Assembly (NCBI GenBank): GCA_025054935.1
Contig: JANWZD010000013.1
Location: forward strand, 46,807 to 110,806
Source of the DNA: Dehalococcoidia bacterium
GTDB taxonomy: Bacteria; Chloroflexota; Dehalococcoidia; SpSt-223
Reading direction: 5' to 3'
DNA: 64,000 bases
Part shown: positions 34,872 to 43,434 of the stretch, one piece after another
Layout: the number at the start of each line of letters is the position of its first letter
Position numbering within the stretch: position 1 is the first letter of the stretch
Notes under the pieces: model-generated
What the model saw: the letters and a program-made list of their open reading frames with translations, nothing else
Told to the model about the DNA's origin: nothing
Database searches by the model: none
Translations under genes and position numbers: made by a program

Positions 34872-35804
34872 TCAGCTGAGGCGCTCGAAGAATTCCCACT
34901 GTTCGCCGTCCCGGCCGTGGAAGGTTGCGAAGCGAACGCGCCCAAAAGGCGGCATCACTGCGTCGAAGGGGCCGGCAATCGGCGTGGCGCCAAGCGACGT
35001 GACGAGCGCGCGCGTCGTTTCTAGGTCGTCGGTTTCTAGGGAGATCGAGAGGATGCCGATGTTGGGCGGCACGGCGCGTTCGGTGAGGGGCTGACCGTCG
35101 GTCCCGAGATAGCGCGAGAACTCGATCCGGCCGTTCGGGGCGTGCGGGGAGATGAAATTGACGTTGTGCACGCGAATATCCTCTGCCGTGCCGAGGAAAT
35201 GCCCCATTCCCTCCAAGATGACATCAAAGAGAACGCGGAAGCCGAGCCCTTCTAGGAAGCGGCGCATCCACGCCTCGTCGGCGACGTGGATCGCTACCGA
35301 CTGCACCTCGCTCGCTTCGGTCTCCTGCCAGCCGAGGGTGCCTTCGAGGTTGCCCATCACCTCGAAGACATCAAGAAGCACGCCATCGGGGTCGTAGGCT
35401 TGAGCATCCCACGCCTGAATATCCTCGTTCACTTTCCAGAAGAGCGGCGCCGACTTCGGCGCGGCGCCGGCGGCGAGCAGGCGTTGCCAGCCGCTCTTAA
35501 TGTCGCGGTAGCGATAGTTGACGGCGTAGTGGCCGAGATCGTGGAGGCGCTCATAGCTGCCCCAGATGCGTTCGCCGGGTCGATCAAACTGGACAAGGCG
35601 GAGAAGCCCAGAATGCCGGTCGGGCAGCCCTAGGATGACTGCGTCGCCGCGCAGTCCGGCCGGCATTCGCCATGCCGCTTCGAACGCCGGGCCAGTAATG
35701 TGCATCCGGCCGTGCTCGACGAACCCGAACGCCTCCTGGTAGAAGCGGACCGCCCGCTCCAGCCGCTCGACCCCTTGGGTGACGAACTTGATCTCGCTGA
35801 TCAC
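34872..35804 (-). CDS. Two-domain VOC-family protein
   Basis: 310 aa. A first VOC half (EIKFVTQGVERLERAVRFYQEAFGF ... YDPDGVLLDVFE) is followed by a second (VQSVAIHVADEAWMRRFLEGLGF ... FATFHGRDGEQWEFFE). The terminal E-x-FE strands match metal-ligand positions. The start is GTG at 35804 behind GAGGACACC; an in-frame ATG at 35834 lies only three bases past the TACAAT (35838-35833). Reaction unknown. No close similarity to the VOC protein at 24 kb beyond the fold. Confidence 0.82.
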   Translation of the reverse strand: MISEIKFVTQGVERLERAVRFYQEAFGFVEHGRMHITGPAFEAAWRMPAGLRGDAVILGLPDRHSGLLRLVQFDRPGERIWGSYERLHDLGHYAVNYRYRDIKSGWQRLLAAGAAPKSAPLFWKVNEDIQAWDAQAYDPDGVLLDVFEVMGNLEGTLGWQETEASEVQSVAIHVADEAWMRRFLEGLGFRVLFDVILEGMGHFLGTAEDIRVHNVNFISPHAPNGRIEFSRYLGTDGQPLTERAVPPNIGILSISLETDDLETTRALVTSLGATPIAGPFDAVMPPFGRVRFATFHGRDGEQWEFFERLS

Positions 35805-35937
35805 GGTGTCCTCGCTGCATCCGTCCGCGAGCATTGTACTCAGCCCGCGCAAGCGGCCGGCGCTGCTGCCATGGCGGTGCTGAGAGCGGCAAGAGAGCGG
35901 GACACAGCGCGTTAGCGGGAACGCGCAGGAGCGCGAC

Positions 35938-35943
35938 TAGAAT
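35938..35943 (+). promoter_or_regulatory. -10 element upstream of nickel/cobalt exporter leader
   Basis: TAGAAT, 5 of 6 consensus bases, about 30 bases before the AGGAGG that serves the first mini-ORF. The -35 is weak. Confidence 0.35.
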
Positions 35944-35979
35944 TACGCAAGCGGTCTTGGAGCGGCGACAGAGGAGGCG

Positions 35980-36041
35980 ATGAGAGCGTGATGAGCGATG
36001 CGGCGCTCGGCGGCGCTGCCGCGGCGAGCGGTCGTCCCTGA
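35980..36041 (+). CDS. Two chained mini-ORFs ahead of the metal exporter
   Basis: The only strong ribosome site here (GAGGAGG, 35971-35977) serves a three-codon ORF (ATG at 35980, TGA 35989-35991). That stop overlaps as TGATG the start of a 16-codon ORF (MSDAALGGAAAASGRP, stop 36039-36041). The second stop in turn overlaps as TGATG the exporter ATG at 36041. The exporter itself has no Shine-Dalgarno, so its translation may depend on reinitiation. Function of the peptides is unknown. Confidence 0.45.
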
Positions 36042-37579
36042 TGGGCCGAGCAGTGAGCCGGCTCCTTGCTGGGCTCGTCGCCGCGGCCTTCTGCGCCCTC
36101 GCGTCAGGTGTCGCAAGCGCGCATCCGCTCGGCAACTTCACCGTCAATCGGCTCTCGATCATCGAGCTGCGTCCCGATTCGATTGCGGTCCGCTATATCC
36201 TCGACATGGCGGAGATCCCGGCGCTTCAAGAGAAGCTGGCTATCGATCGCGACCGCGACGGCATTCTCTCCGCCGAGGAGACAGCCGCCGCTCGCCGCCG
36301 CCTCACCGAGGAGATCGCGCGGAACATTCGGCTGACGGTCGACGGCCAGCCAGTGCCGCTGACTGCCCGGAATGCGAGGCTCAGCTACCCCCCCGGTCAA
36401 GGCGGGCTGATGACGCTCCGCCTCGAGATCGACTTTGTCGGCGCCTATGGCTCAACCGGCCGGCCGATGCGCGGGCGCTACATCGATGCTGCCTTCGCCG
36501 ATCGGCTCGGCTACGTTGATGTGCTGGTGCGCGCTGGCGACGGCGTCGGGCTGCTTGAGACGACCGCCTCGCTGGACGACCCGACTGGTCAGCTGACCGT
36601 CTATCCTGACGACGCCCTCATCTCCCCGCGCGCGGTGCACGATGTCATGTTTCTCTTCCAGCCCGGCGCGCCCTCCCTGGTCGCACCGCTCGTGACGCCG
36701 GTGCGCGAGGCCGCGCGGGCTGCGCAGGACGCCTTTGCGGCGCTGATCGCCGAGGAGAACGCGACCCCGCCCTTCATCGCGCTGGCGCTGCTGCTGGCGA
36801 TGGGGCTCGGCGCGGTGCACGCCCTCGGTCCCGGCCACGGTAAGGCTGTGGTCGCTGCCTACCTCGTCGGCGCGCGCGGCACTGCGGCTCACGCCGTGTT
36901 TCTCGGCGCAACGGTCACCATCACCCATACGCTCGGCGTCTTCGCGCTTGGGGTCGTCACGCTCTTTCTTAGCGCCGTTATTCTGCCGGAGCGGCTGTTT
37001 CCTTGGCTGGAGCTCATCTCGGGGCTGCTTGTCGTCGCCCTCGGCGTGGCGCTGTTTCGCGAGCGCCTGACCCAAGCCTTTCCCCGGCTGTTCCGTCGCC
37101 CGCCCCCAGGAGACGCCGCCGACCACGCCCGCCTGCACGCGCTCGGCATCCCCCATCATCACGACGCTGACCACCACCATCATCGCGACCCCCTCGTTCA
37201 CTCCCACGGCGGGATAACGCACCGCCATCTGCCGCCGGGCGCGGATGGGTCGCCGGTGACGTGGCGCTCGCTCCTCGCGCTCGGCCTCGCGGGCGGGCTG
37301 CTGCCGTGCCCCTCGGCGCTCGTGGTAATGCTGAGCGCGATCGCGCTGGGACGGGTCGCGTTCGGGATCCTGCTGATCGTCTTCTTTTCGATCGGGCTGG
37401 CGGGCGTCCTCACCGCGATCGGACTGGCGCTCGTCTCTGCGAAGCGGCTGTTTGCTCGGCTGCCGGGCGCAGCGCCGGGCGGGCTGCTGCGCCTCCTGCC
37501 GGTGTGCAGCGCCGCTGCGGTCATCGCGCTCGGGCTGGCGATCACGCTGAGCGCGCTCGGGAAGACGCCTCTCCTCTAA
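36041..37579 (+). CDS. NicO/RcnA-like nickel/cobalt efflux membrane protein
   Basis: 512 aa. A signal-like N-terminus (ends ASAHPLGNFTVN) leads an extracytoplasmic domain of about 200 residues. Then come membrane helices with ALGPGHGKAVVAAYLVG and TITHTLGVFALG, the NicO motifs. A His-rich cytoplasmic or loop segment (about residues 361-397, many HHH and HxH groups) binds metal. Further helices include LPCPSALVVML. It exports Ni2+ or Co2+. Translation appears coupled to upstream mini-ORFs by a TGATG overlap. Confidence 0.88.
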   Translation: MGRAVSRLLAGLVAAAFCALASGVASAHPLGNFTVNRLSIIELRPDSIAVRYILDMAEIPALQEKLAIDRDRDGILSAEETAAARRRLTEEIARNIRLTVDGQPVPLTARNARLSYPPGQGGLMTLRLEIDFVGAYGSTGRPMRGRYIDAAFADRLGYVDVLVRAGDGVGLLETTASLDDPTGQLTVYPDDALISPRAVHDVMFLFQPGAPSLVAPLVTPVREAARAAQDAFAALIAEENATPPFIALALLLAMGLGAVHALGPGHGKAVVAAYLVGARGTAAHAVFLGATVTITHTLGVFALGVVTLFLSAVILPERLFPWLELISGLLVVALGVALFRERLTQAFPRLFRRPPPGDAADHARLHALGIPHHHDADHHHHRDPLVHSHGGITHRHLPPGADGSPVTWRSLLALGLAGGLLPCPSALVVMLSAIALGRVAFGILLIVFFSIGLAGVLTAIGLALVSAKRLFARLPGAAPGGLLRLLPVCSAAAVIALGLAITLSALGKTPLL

Positions 37580-37625
37580 GCACCGGGTCCGCCTCGGCAG
37601 CGGGCGGTCGTCCCGCGAGGAGCGC

Positions 37626-39416
37626 CTACACCTCGCCGGTGATGTGCTTCGGCAGCCAGACGTCGATGACCGCGGGGATGCCCTCTTTGTCGACGGCGTC
37701 AAGCGCGCGCCGGATCGCCGGGGCGACCTCCTCGGGCCGGCGCACTTTCGCGCCGAAGCAGCCGGCGGCCTGGGCTTCGGCACTGTAGTTCGGCGGCGGG
37801 TCGAAGAAGCCGCCGCTGTAGTCGCCGGTGCGGACGGCCCAGCCGTCCGGGTAAGCATCGCGCAATCGGGTTGTTCCGGTGCTGTAGCCGCGATTGTTGA
37901 AAAGAATGGCGAGAAACGGCGCGCGGTACTGGCGGGCAGCCCAGAAGGACTGAGACGGAAGACCGAAGTTGTAGGCGCCATCGCCGACGAGGGTGATGAA
38001 GCGGCGGCCCGGCTGGGCGACCTTGGCGCCGACCGCCGCCGAAAGCGAGTAGCCGAGGCTGGCGCCGCCGTGGAAGTAGAGCGTGCCGGGCTTTGAGCGC
38101 GGGATGAACGCTGTCGGGCCGCCTTCGCCGAAGACGACGGTCTCGTCATCGATGAGCGTGCCGACGACGTGCGCGACGTAGCGGGGCGTGATCTGTTCGA
38201 GCGCGCCATCGGCTTCGGCGGCGCGGCGCTCGCGCTCGATCGCGGCCCACCCTTCAGCAGTCAGCCGCTCGCGGCGCGCCGCGATGCGCCGGCGATCCGC
38301 GGGCGTCAGCTGGCGCTGCACCTCGTCGAGGAGCGCCGGAATGGCAAGCGCCGAGTCGGCGATGAGCCGGTAGTCGGCGGGATACTCCCACATCGGGATC
38401 CAGGTGACGATAGGGTCGACGTCGATCCAGGCGATGCGCGCGCCGGCGCGCGGCGAGGTCGTTCCGGGCAGCCAGGGCGTCGGCGCATCGACGATGAGGA
38501 TGGCGTCGTACGGCTCGAGGTCGGGAAAGCCGCGGTGGGGGAGCGGCGCCCGCAGGGGATGCGGGTTGGGAAAGTTGTAGCGGAAGCCGGAGGCGATGAC
38601 GCGGCAGCCGAGCAGTTCGACCAGCTCCTGAAACGGCGCGAGGGCCGCCGGATTGCGGCCCAGCCGCTCGGTGAGGATCACCGGTGCCTCCGCCTGGATC
38701 AGCATGCGCGCGACCTCGCGCAGCTGGGCAGGGTCGGCGGCCGGGCCCCGGCCCGGAGTGAGCTGGGCGAGCGTGGGGAACCGCTGGATGCCGCGGATTG
38801 GAGTGCGCGCCGACTCGTGCGGCATCGCGAGATAGACGGGGCCCGTCGGCGGCGTGAGCGCGACTTGTAGCGCGCGCGTCACCGTCAGACCAGCGTTATC
38901 GTAGGGCGCGAGCTTGTAGTCCCACTTGACGTACTGGCGGACGATCTCCCCTTGGTCGCGGATCTGCTGCTGCCAATAGACGGTGTGGGAGCGGTCACCC
39001 GGCCCGCTGCCGGGATACGCTGTTGCGGGCGCGCCGGTCAAGATGAGCGTCGGGTAGCCGCCGCGGCTGGCGATGTGGATCGCGCCGCCCATATTGAGCA
39101 AGCCGAGCTCGACATGGGCGCAGGCGCAGCTTGGCCGTCCGCTGACCATCGCCTCGCCAAGCGCGGCGCAGAGGGCGGCGTGCTCATGGAGCATCGTTCG
39201 GATAGTGGGAGTGGGACGGCCGAGCGCCTTCGCCTTCGCGCCTGCTTCTTGGAGGGCCGCCAGCTCGGAGCCGGAGACGAACCACAGGTTGTCGATCCCG
39301 CCGAGCTTCATCGCCGCCATGATCAGTTCGGCCGCTTCGCCGCCGTCACCGGCGTCAAGGGTATGCCACGCCTCTTCGACCCGCCCGCGGAAGTCAGGCA
39401 TGCGCCAGATCGTCAT
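37626..39416 (-). CDS. Thiamine-diphosphate-dependent enzyme (acetolactate synthase/decarboxylase superfamily)
   Basis: 596 aa. The catalytic Glu is in TMLHEHAALCAALGEA of the PYR domain; the ThDP-binding GDG...NN motif runs from about residue 478 (VGDGAYNFG) to NN (AILFNNRGY). A central domain lies between. It decarboxylates or ligates 2-oxo acids; which one is not readable. GAGGTG precedes the ATG at 39416, which overlaps the hydrolase stop (ATGA). The operon partner suggests one small catabolic pathway for an amide or 2-oxo acid compound, which is inference. Confidence 0.85.
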   Translation of the reverse strand: MTIWRMPDFRGRVEEAWHTLDAGDGGEAAELIMAAMKLGGIDNLWFVSGSELAALQEAGAKAKALGRPTPTIRTMLHEHAALCAALGEAMVSGRPSCACAHVELGLLNMGGAIHIASRGGYPTLILTGAPATAYPGSGPGDRSHTVYWQQQIRDQGEIVRQYVKWDYKLAPYDNAGLTVTRALQVALTPPTGPVYLAMPHESARTPIRGIQRFPTLAQLTPGRGPAADPAQLREVARMLIQAEAPVILTERLGRNPAALAPFQELVELLGCRVIASGFRYNFPNPHPLRAPLPHRGFPDLEPYDAILIVDAPTPWLPGTTSPRAGARIAWIDVDPIVTWIPMWEYPADYRLIADSALAIPALLDEVQRQLTPADRRRIAARRERLTAEGWAAIERERRAAEADGALEQITPRYVAHVVGTLIDDETVVFGEGGPTAFIPRSKPGTLYFHGGASLGYSLSAAVGAKVAQPGRRFITLVGDGAYNFGLPSQSFWAARQYRAPFLAILFNNRGYSTGTTRLRDAYPDGWAVRTGDYSGGFFDPPPNYSAEAQAAGCFGAKVRRPEEVAPAIRRALDAVDKEGIPAVIDVWLPKHITGEV

Positions 39417-40024
39417 TGCGCCACCTCGGCGGACGCGGCGGCCCAAGCGGCGGCGATCGCCTCGCTCGGCAGGACGGTGCCAATCATCCGGTCAAGGAAG
39501 GCGAGCTCGCTCGCGTGGCGTGCCGGGTCAGGGTCGTAGACGGCGTCGGCGGCGACGATGACGAAGAAGTCGTCGAGAAAGGCGTCGCGCGCAGTCGCGC
39601 CGACGCAGGTGCTCAAGGTGAGCCCGGCGACGACAACGGTGTCAACGCCGTGCTGACGCAGGGTCTCAGCGAGGCCGGTGCCCCGAAAGGCGCTATAGCG
39701 ATGCTTGACGATGGCGAGCTCACGCGGGCCGGGCTGCGCCGCGAAGCCGGGCCAGTAGTCCGCGCCCGGGGTGCCCTCTTGGCAGACCCGGCCAAGCCGG
39801 CCGAGCTTGGCCAGCTGGGCAGCGAACGGCGCGCTGAGATACTGCTGGTCGTAGAGCGCGCGGATGAACACCCGCAGGACCCCCGTCGTGCGAGCGGCAT
39901 CGAGCAGCCGCGCCAAGCCGGCGCGGATCGCCTCGCCGGCGCCTCCGCCGCAGAAATCGTTCTGGACATCAACGACAAGGAGCGCGGTGCGTCTGGGCAT
40001 GAGGTCGCTGGCGTGCTCAGACAT
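39413..40024 (-). CDS. Isochorismatase-family cysteine hydrolase
   Basis: 203 aa. The catalytic triad of the family is visible: Asp in LLVVDVQNDF, Lys in IVKHRYSAF and Cys in LTLSTCVGATARDA. Members hydrolyse amides (nicotinamide, ureas, N-carbamoyl compounds) or vinyl ethers. GGGAGGGA precedes the ATG at 40024. It is first in a two-gene unit with the ThDP enzyme. Exact substrate unknown. Confidence 0.9.
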   Translation of the reverse strand: MSEHASDLMPRRTALLVVDVQNDFCGGGAGEAIRAGLARLLDAARTTGVLRVFIRALYDQQYLSAPFAAQLAKLGRLGRVCQEGTPGADYWPGFAAQPGPRELAIVKHRYSAFRGTGLAETLRQHGVDTVVVAGLTLSTCVGATARDAFLDDFFVIVAADAVYDPDPARHASELAFLDRMIGTVLPSEAIAAAWAAASAEVAQ

Positions 40025-40254
40025 CGTCCCTCCCGTTCCGGAAACGCAGTGACGAACGCGCCGGCTTTGAGGCAGCGCTCCGAGGCAGGGGCGCCCGAGA
40101 GCGGTCAGCGGTCTTCCCGGCCGTGCTGGTCGCTGGTGCAGGGCGCGGTTGCCAAGGGCGGCGGAAGAGAACGCGGCAATCGGTAGCGGGCGTGGCCGAC
40201 ATGGCGCCTCCCCCGTGCAGCGTAGCGGATTGCGCTCAGCGGCTCAATGGGCGC

Positions 40255-40713
40255 TTATGCGCGCAGCGCGATGTGGATCTCCAATGAGCCGACATCGCTC
40301 ATCAGGGGAACAACGAGGCGCGGCAAATCGAGGGCCGACACCATCGTGCCAGTGCCAATGAGGAGGGTCGGGGCAGAGAGGGTGGCGTGATAGCCAGCAT
40401 CCGAGAGATAGGCGCCGGCGGCAGTCGTGATGAGGTCGCCCAGTTCCGCGATACCGCTCTGCGCAAGGTCGTCGAATTCGGGGAGCTCTTGGCCGAGCAG
40501 CGCTGCTGCGATGGCGCACGCAGCGGCCTCGGCGAAGCAGTAGAGCACCACGCCGCGAACATCACCGCTGACCGCGACGAGGAGTGTGACATCATGGGTG
40601 GTATACGCAGAGCGGTGCAGAGAAGCGGCCCCTTGCTGGAAGGCGCATCCCAATTCCCGCTCCAGCACCTCTGAGGCGGCTCGCACGAACGGATTGATAT
40701 ATTCGACCTTCAC
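40255..40713 (-). CDS. CheX-like domain protein (orphan)
   Basis: 152 aa. VKVEYINPFVRAASEVLERELG is the CheX opening helix; GDVRGVVLYCFAEAAACAIAAALLG and GIAELGDLITTAAGAYLSDAG follow. In CheX phosphatases the last helix carries ExxN; here it reads ELGD, so the Asn is Asp and CheY-P phosphatase activity is doubtful. No chemotaxis genes are near. AGGAGG precedes the GTG at 40713. Perhaps a signalling or scaffold relative. Confidence 0.8.
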   Translation of the reverse strand: MKVEYINPFVRAASEVLERELGCAFQQGAASLHRSAYTTHDVTLLVAVSGDVRGVVLYCFAEAAACAIAAALLGQELPEFDDLAQSGIAELGDLITTAAGAYLSDAGYHATLSAPTLLIGTGTMVSALDLPRLVVPLMSDVGSLEIHIALRA

Positions 40714-40823
40714 CGGCCTCCTGAGAGCGGAGGGTGGTATCGGTGGGTTCGCGGCAGCCTTGCGCCCTCGCGGCACGGAGGGGCGAGGCGATGCACGGGC
40801 GCGGACAAGAATAGGAAACGTTG

Positions 40824-40851
40824 GGTACGTCGTTGTGGTGAGTACCGTACC
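40824..40851. repeat. Inverted repeat upstream of cheX-like gene
   Basis: GGTACG (40824-40829) and CGTACC (40846-40851) with 16 bases between, in the interval between the cheX-like gene and the convergent-side amidase end. Could be an operator or part of an amidase terminator. Confidence 0.3.
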
Positions 40852-40938
40852 AGATTTCTGCGGTTGGTCAAGCAGTTTTTTGCATCAGCCGCAAAGGCGC
40901 GGCGCCGTGCGAGAGAGGAGCACGACGCTCGCCGCTGC

Positions 40939-42339
40939 TCAGAGGTCAGGAGGGCGGGAGGAAGTGCTCCCCCTGCCCCGAGCGGACTCGAAAGCGGCTC
41001 CAACAGCGAGGACAAGGCCGTCCTCCCCTCGGCGGCCGACAATCTGGAGACCGACTGGCAGCCCGGCACTGTCCTTGCCGCACGGGACCGAGAGTGCGGG
41101 CAGCCCCGTGGCGTTGAACAGCGACGTGAGGCTGGTCAGCAGTGCCCGCGGGGTGGGGCCACCCGGAGCAATCGGATCAAAAGTCGCTCCAATGCGCGGG
41201 GCTACGATTGGGGTGGTGGGGAGGAGGAGGAGGTCCACCGTGTCGAAGAGGGCATTCAGTTCGCGGACAAGCTGCCGGCGGACGCGCAGGGCGTCGAGGT
41301 AGGCAGTTGCTGGCAGCAGCTGACCTGCGCGGAGACGGGCCCGAACATCGCTGCCGATCCGGTCAGGATGACGCGCCAGCCAGTCGCGGCAGGCCGCAGC
41401 CGCTTCAACGCGCAGCAGGATTGCGACGCATGCCAGCCCATCGCTCAGCTGCCCAAGCTCCACGTCGACCATCGTCCTGCCCTCGCCCGCCAGTACCGCT
41501 ACCGCTTCGTCGAAACGGGCGCGCACTGCCGGCTCAAGCCAAGCCGAAGCGTCGCGGACGACCCCCAAGCGGAGGTGCTTCGGCAGAACGTTGGGGTACG
41601 CGAAGCGAGCTGCGGGGTTCGAACTCGGGTCGGCAGGGTCATGGCCCGCGATCGCGGCGAGAACGGCCGCACAGTCGGCAGCGGTGCGGGCGAGCGGCCC
41701 GACGTGATCGAGCGACCACGAGAGCGGCTGAACGCCTCGCCGCGGGACCAAGCCGAAGGTGGGTTTATGGCCGGCGACGCCGCAGAGCGCTGCCGGCACC
41801 CGGATCGATCCGCCGCTATCGGTGCCGATCGAGGCGAACGAGAGGCCGGCGGCAACTGCCGCAGCGCTTCCGCCGCTCGACCCGCCAGCAATGCGCGACG
41901 GGTCTGCCGGATTGGGCACAGGGCCAGAGTGCGGGTTTTCACTGGTTGGGCCGAACCCGAGCTCATGCAAGGTGGTCTTGCCGAGAATGACCGCGCCGGC
42001 GGCGCGCAGGCGGCGGACGACTTCGGCGTCTTCAGCGGCAGGCATGCGCTCTGGGGCGCGCGTTCCCGCGGTTGTCACAACCCCCGCTTGGTCGATCAGG
42101 TCCTTGAGCGAGACAGGAATGCCGAGGAGCGGCCGCTGCTCGCCCGCCGCGCGTGCCCGGTCGGCAGCGGCGGCGCCGGCGAGCGCGTCCTCTTCAGTCA
42201 CGCGCAGAAAGGCGTTCCGGTGGGGGTTCTCCGCGGCGATAGCGTCGAGGTGAAGGCGGGTCAGCTCGACGGCGGAGACCTCGCGGCGGTCAAGAGCGGC
42301 GAGCGCGTCGGCGATGGTGGCGAAGCGAAGCTCCTTCAT
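40939..42339 (-). CDS. Amidase-signature family hydrolase
   Basis: 466 aa. The Ser-cisSer-Lys triad is readable: Lys 79 (VSLKDLID), cis-Ser 155 (AGGSSGGSAAA) and Ser 178 (GTDSGGSIRVPA). It hydrolyses an amide or, as GatA, transfers ammonia. It is preceded by a tiny GatC-like gene whose stop overlaps its ATG. That arrangement matches AtzE/AtzG-type amidases (biuret/carboxybiuret pathway), though the substrate here is unknown. Confidence 0.9.
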   Translation of the reverse strand: MKELRFATIADALAALDRREVSAVELTRLHLDAIAAENPHRNAFLRVTEEDALAGAAAADRARAAGEQRPLLGIPVSLKDLIDQAGVVTTAGTRAPERMPAAEDAEVVRRLRAAGAVILGKTTLHELGFGPTSENPHSGPVPNPADPSRIAGGSSGGSAAAVAAGLSFASIGTDSGGSIRVPAALCGVAGHKPTFGLVPRRGVQPLSWSLDHVGPLARTAADCAAVLAAIAGHDPADPSSNPAARFAYPNVLPKHLRLGVVRDASAWLEPAVRARFDEAVAVLAGEGRTMVDVELGQLSDGLACVAILLRVEAAAACRDWLARHPDRIGSDVRARLRAGQLLPATAYLDALRVRRQLVRELNALFDTVDLLLLPTTPIVAPRIGATFDPIAPGGPTPRALLTSLTSLFNATGLPALSVPCGKDSAGLPVGLQIVGRRGEDGLVLAVGAAFESARGRGSTSSRPPDL

Positions 42340-42506
42340 GCGGGCTCCGCGGTCAGCGCTGGTTCGTCATCGCTTGTCAGCCGCTCGGCAAGGCGCCGCG
42401 CGTTCGCCAGCATCGCCTCCAGTTCGGCGAGGTCTGCCTCGATTTCGTCGTCAAGCAGCTCGATTCCGAGCGCGGCAGCAAGCCGGCGGAGGTCGTCAGC
42501 GGTCAT
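42336..42506 (-). CDS. Small GatC/AtzG-like amidase partner
   Basis: 56 aa, mostly helical: MTADDLRRLAAALGIEL, then an acidic helix EIEADLAELEAMLANARRLAERL. GatC and AtzG (DUF4089-like) subunits have this size and layout and wrap around their amidase partner. ATGA overlaps link it to both the methyltransferase before it and the amidase after it, implying fixed stoichiometry. The call rests mainly on size, helix pattern and context. Confidence 0.6.
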   Translation of the reverse strand: MTADDLRRLAAALGIELLDDEIEADLAELEAMLANARRLAERLTSDDEPALTAEPA

Positions 42507-43339
42507 GCTTTCCGCCACGAGACGATACCGACCAGCCGCCACGGTCCATCGAGCACGAGCCGCCCATCGCGCTTGGTGACGAGCGGTTCGATCTGCTCGC
42601 GGAGAAACTCAAGCGGCGCGTCCTCAGGAGGGAAGGCGAGGAGAGTGGCGACATGCGCCGCGAGTTCGTCGAGCGACGCGTAGGAGCGGAGAAACCCGGG
42701 GACGATCCGAAGGTCGGCCCAAATGCCGAGCGCGCTCAGGGCGCCAACGAGGTCGAGCGCGACCGGCTCGGGAACGCGCCGCTCGCCCCGGAGGCGGAGC
42801 GGCAGGTCGCCGAGCCAAGCGTCCATGCTGTGCACCCGCAGGGTCATCAGCGCTTCGCGCCGCGTTCGCTCGTCTATCGCCCGCAGAAAGGGACCAATTT
42901 CGGCGCTCCAGTACATCGCATGGGCGCAGATCGTCACATCCGCCGGCTCGACGAGGTGGGCGTCGTCCGGCCAGTGTCCGCGCACGATGTCAATGTTGTC
43001 TATCCCGCGTTCGGCCATGCCGGCTGCGAGCGCGTCGCACATTGCTGGCGAGGGGTCGAGGGCGACGACCTTGCGCACGTAGGGCGCGATCGGGATCGCG
43101 TAGCGTCCCGCGCCCGCGCCGATATCGAGGACGGTGTCATCCGGCCGAACGGTCGCCCGCAGGGTGGCAAAGAACGGCTCATCCTCAGTCATCGCGGCAG
43201 TCAGTTCGCGAAACCGCGAGACGGAGTTGGCCCAAAAGTCGTCCTCGCGCGCCGGCCCGCCGCGCCAGCGGTCCGCCTGGTCTTTGCGCTCGATCACGGT
43301 GCGGCGCCAGCGGTCCAGCCAATCGATCGGTTCAATCAC
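42503..43339 (-). CDS. Class I SAM-dependent methyltransferase
   Basis: 278 aa. Motif I VLDIGAGAGRYAIPIA, motif II VVALDPSPAMCDAL and motif IV DVTICAHAMYW are intact. The start is GTG at 43339 behind GGAGGTGG; longer in-frame starts lack ribosome sites. It is the first gene of a three-gene unit with the GatC-like protein and amidase, all joined by ATGA overlaps. Substrate unknown. Confidence 0.88.
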   Translation of the reverse strand: MIEPIDWLDRWRRTVIERKDQADRWRGGPAREDDFWANSVSRFRELTAAMTEDEPFFATLRATVRPDDTVLDIGAGAGRYAIPIAPYVRKVVALDPSPAMCDALAAGMAERGIDNIDIVRGHWPDDAHLVEPADVTICAHAMYWSAEIGPFLRAIDERTRREALMTLRVHSMDAWLGDLPLRLRGERRVPEPVALDLVGALSALGIWADLRIVPGFLRSYASLDELAAHVATLLAFPPEDAPLEFLREQIEPLVTKRDGRLVLDGPWRLVGIVSWRKA

Positions 43340-43434
43340 GCGCACCACCTCCGCAGGAGATAATAGCTCGCCCCGGTTGACGGCGGCGGAGGGCGGCTCT
43401 AGACTGCCGGCCAGCCTCCGCAGGAGCACTGCCT

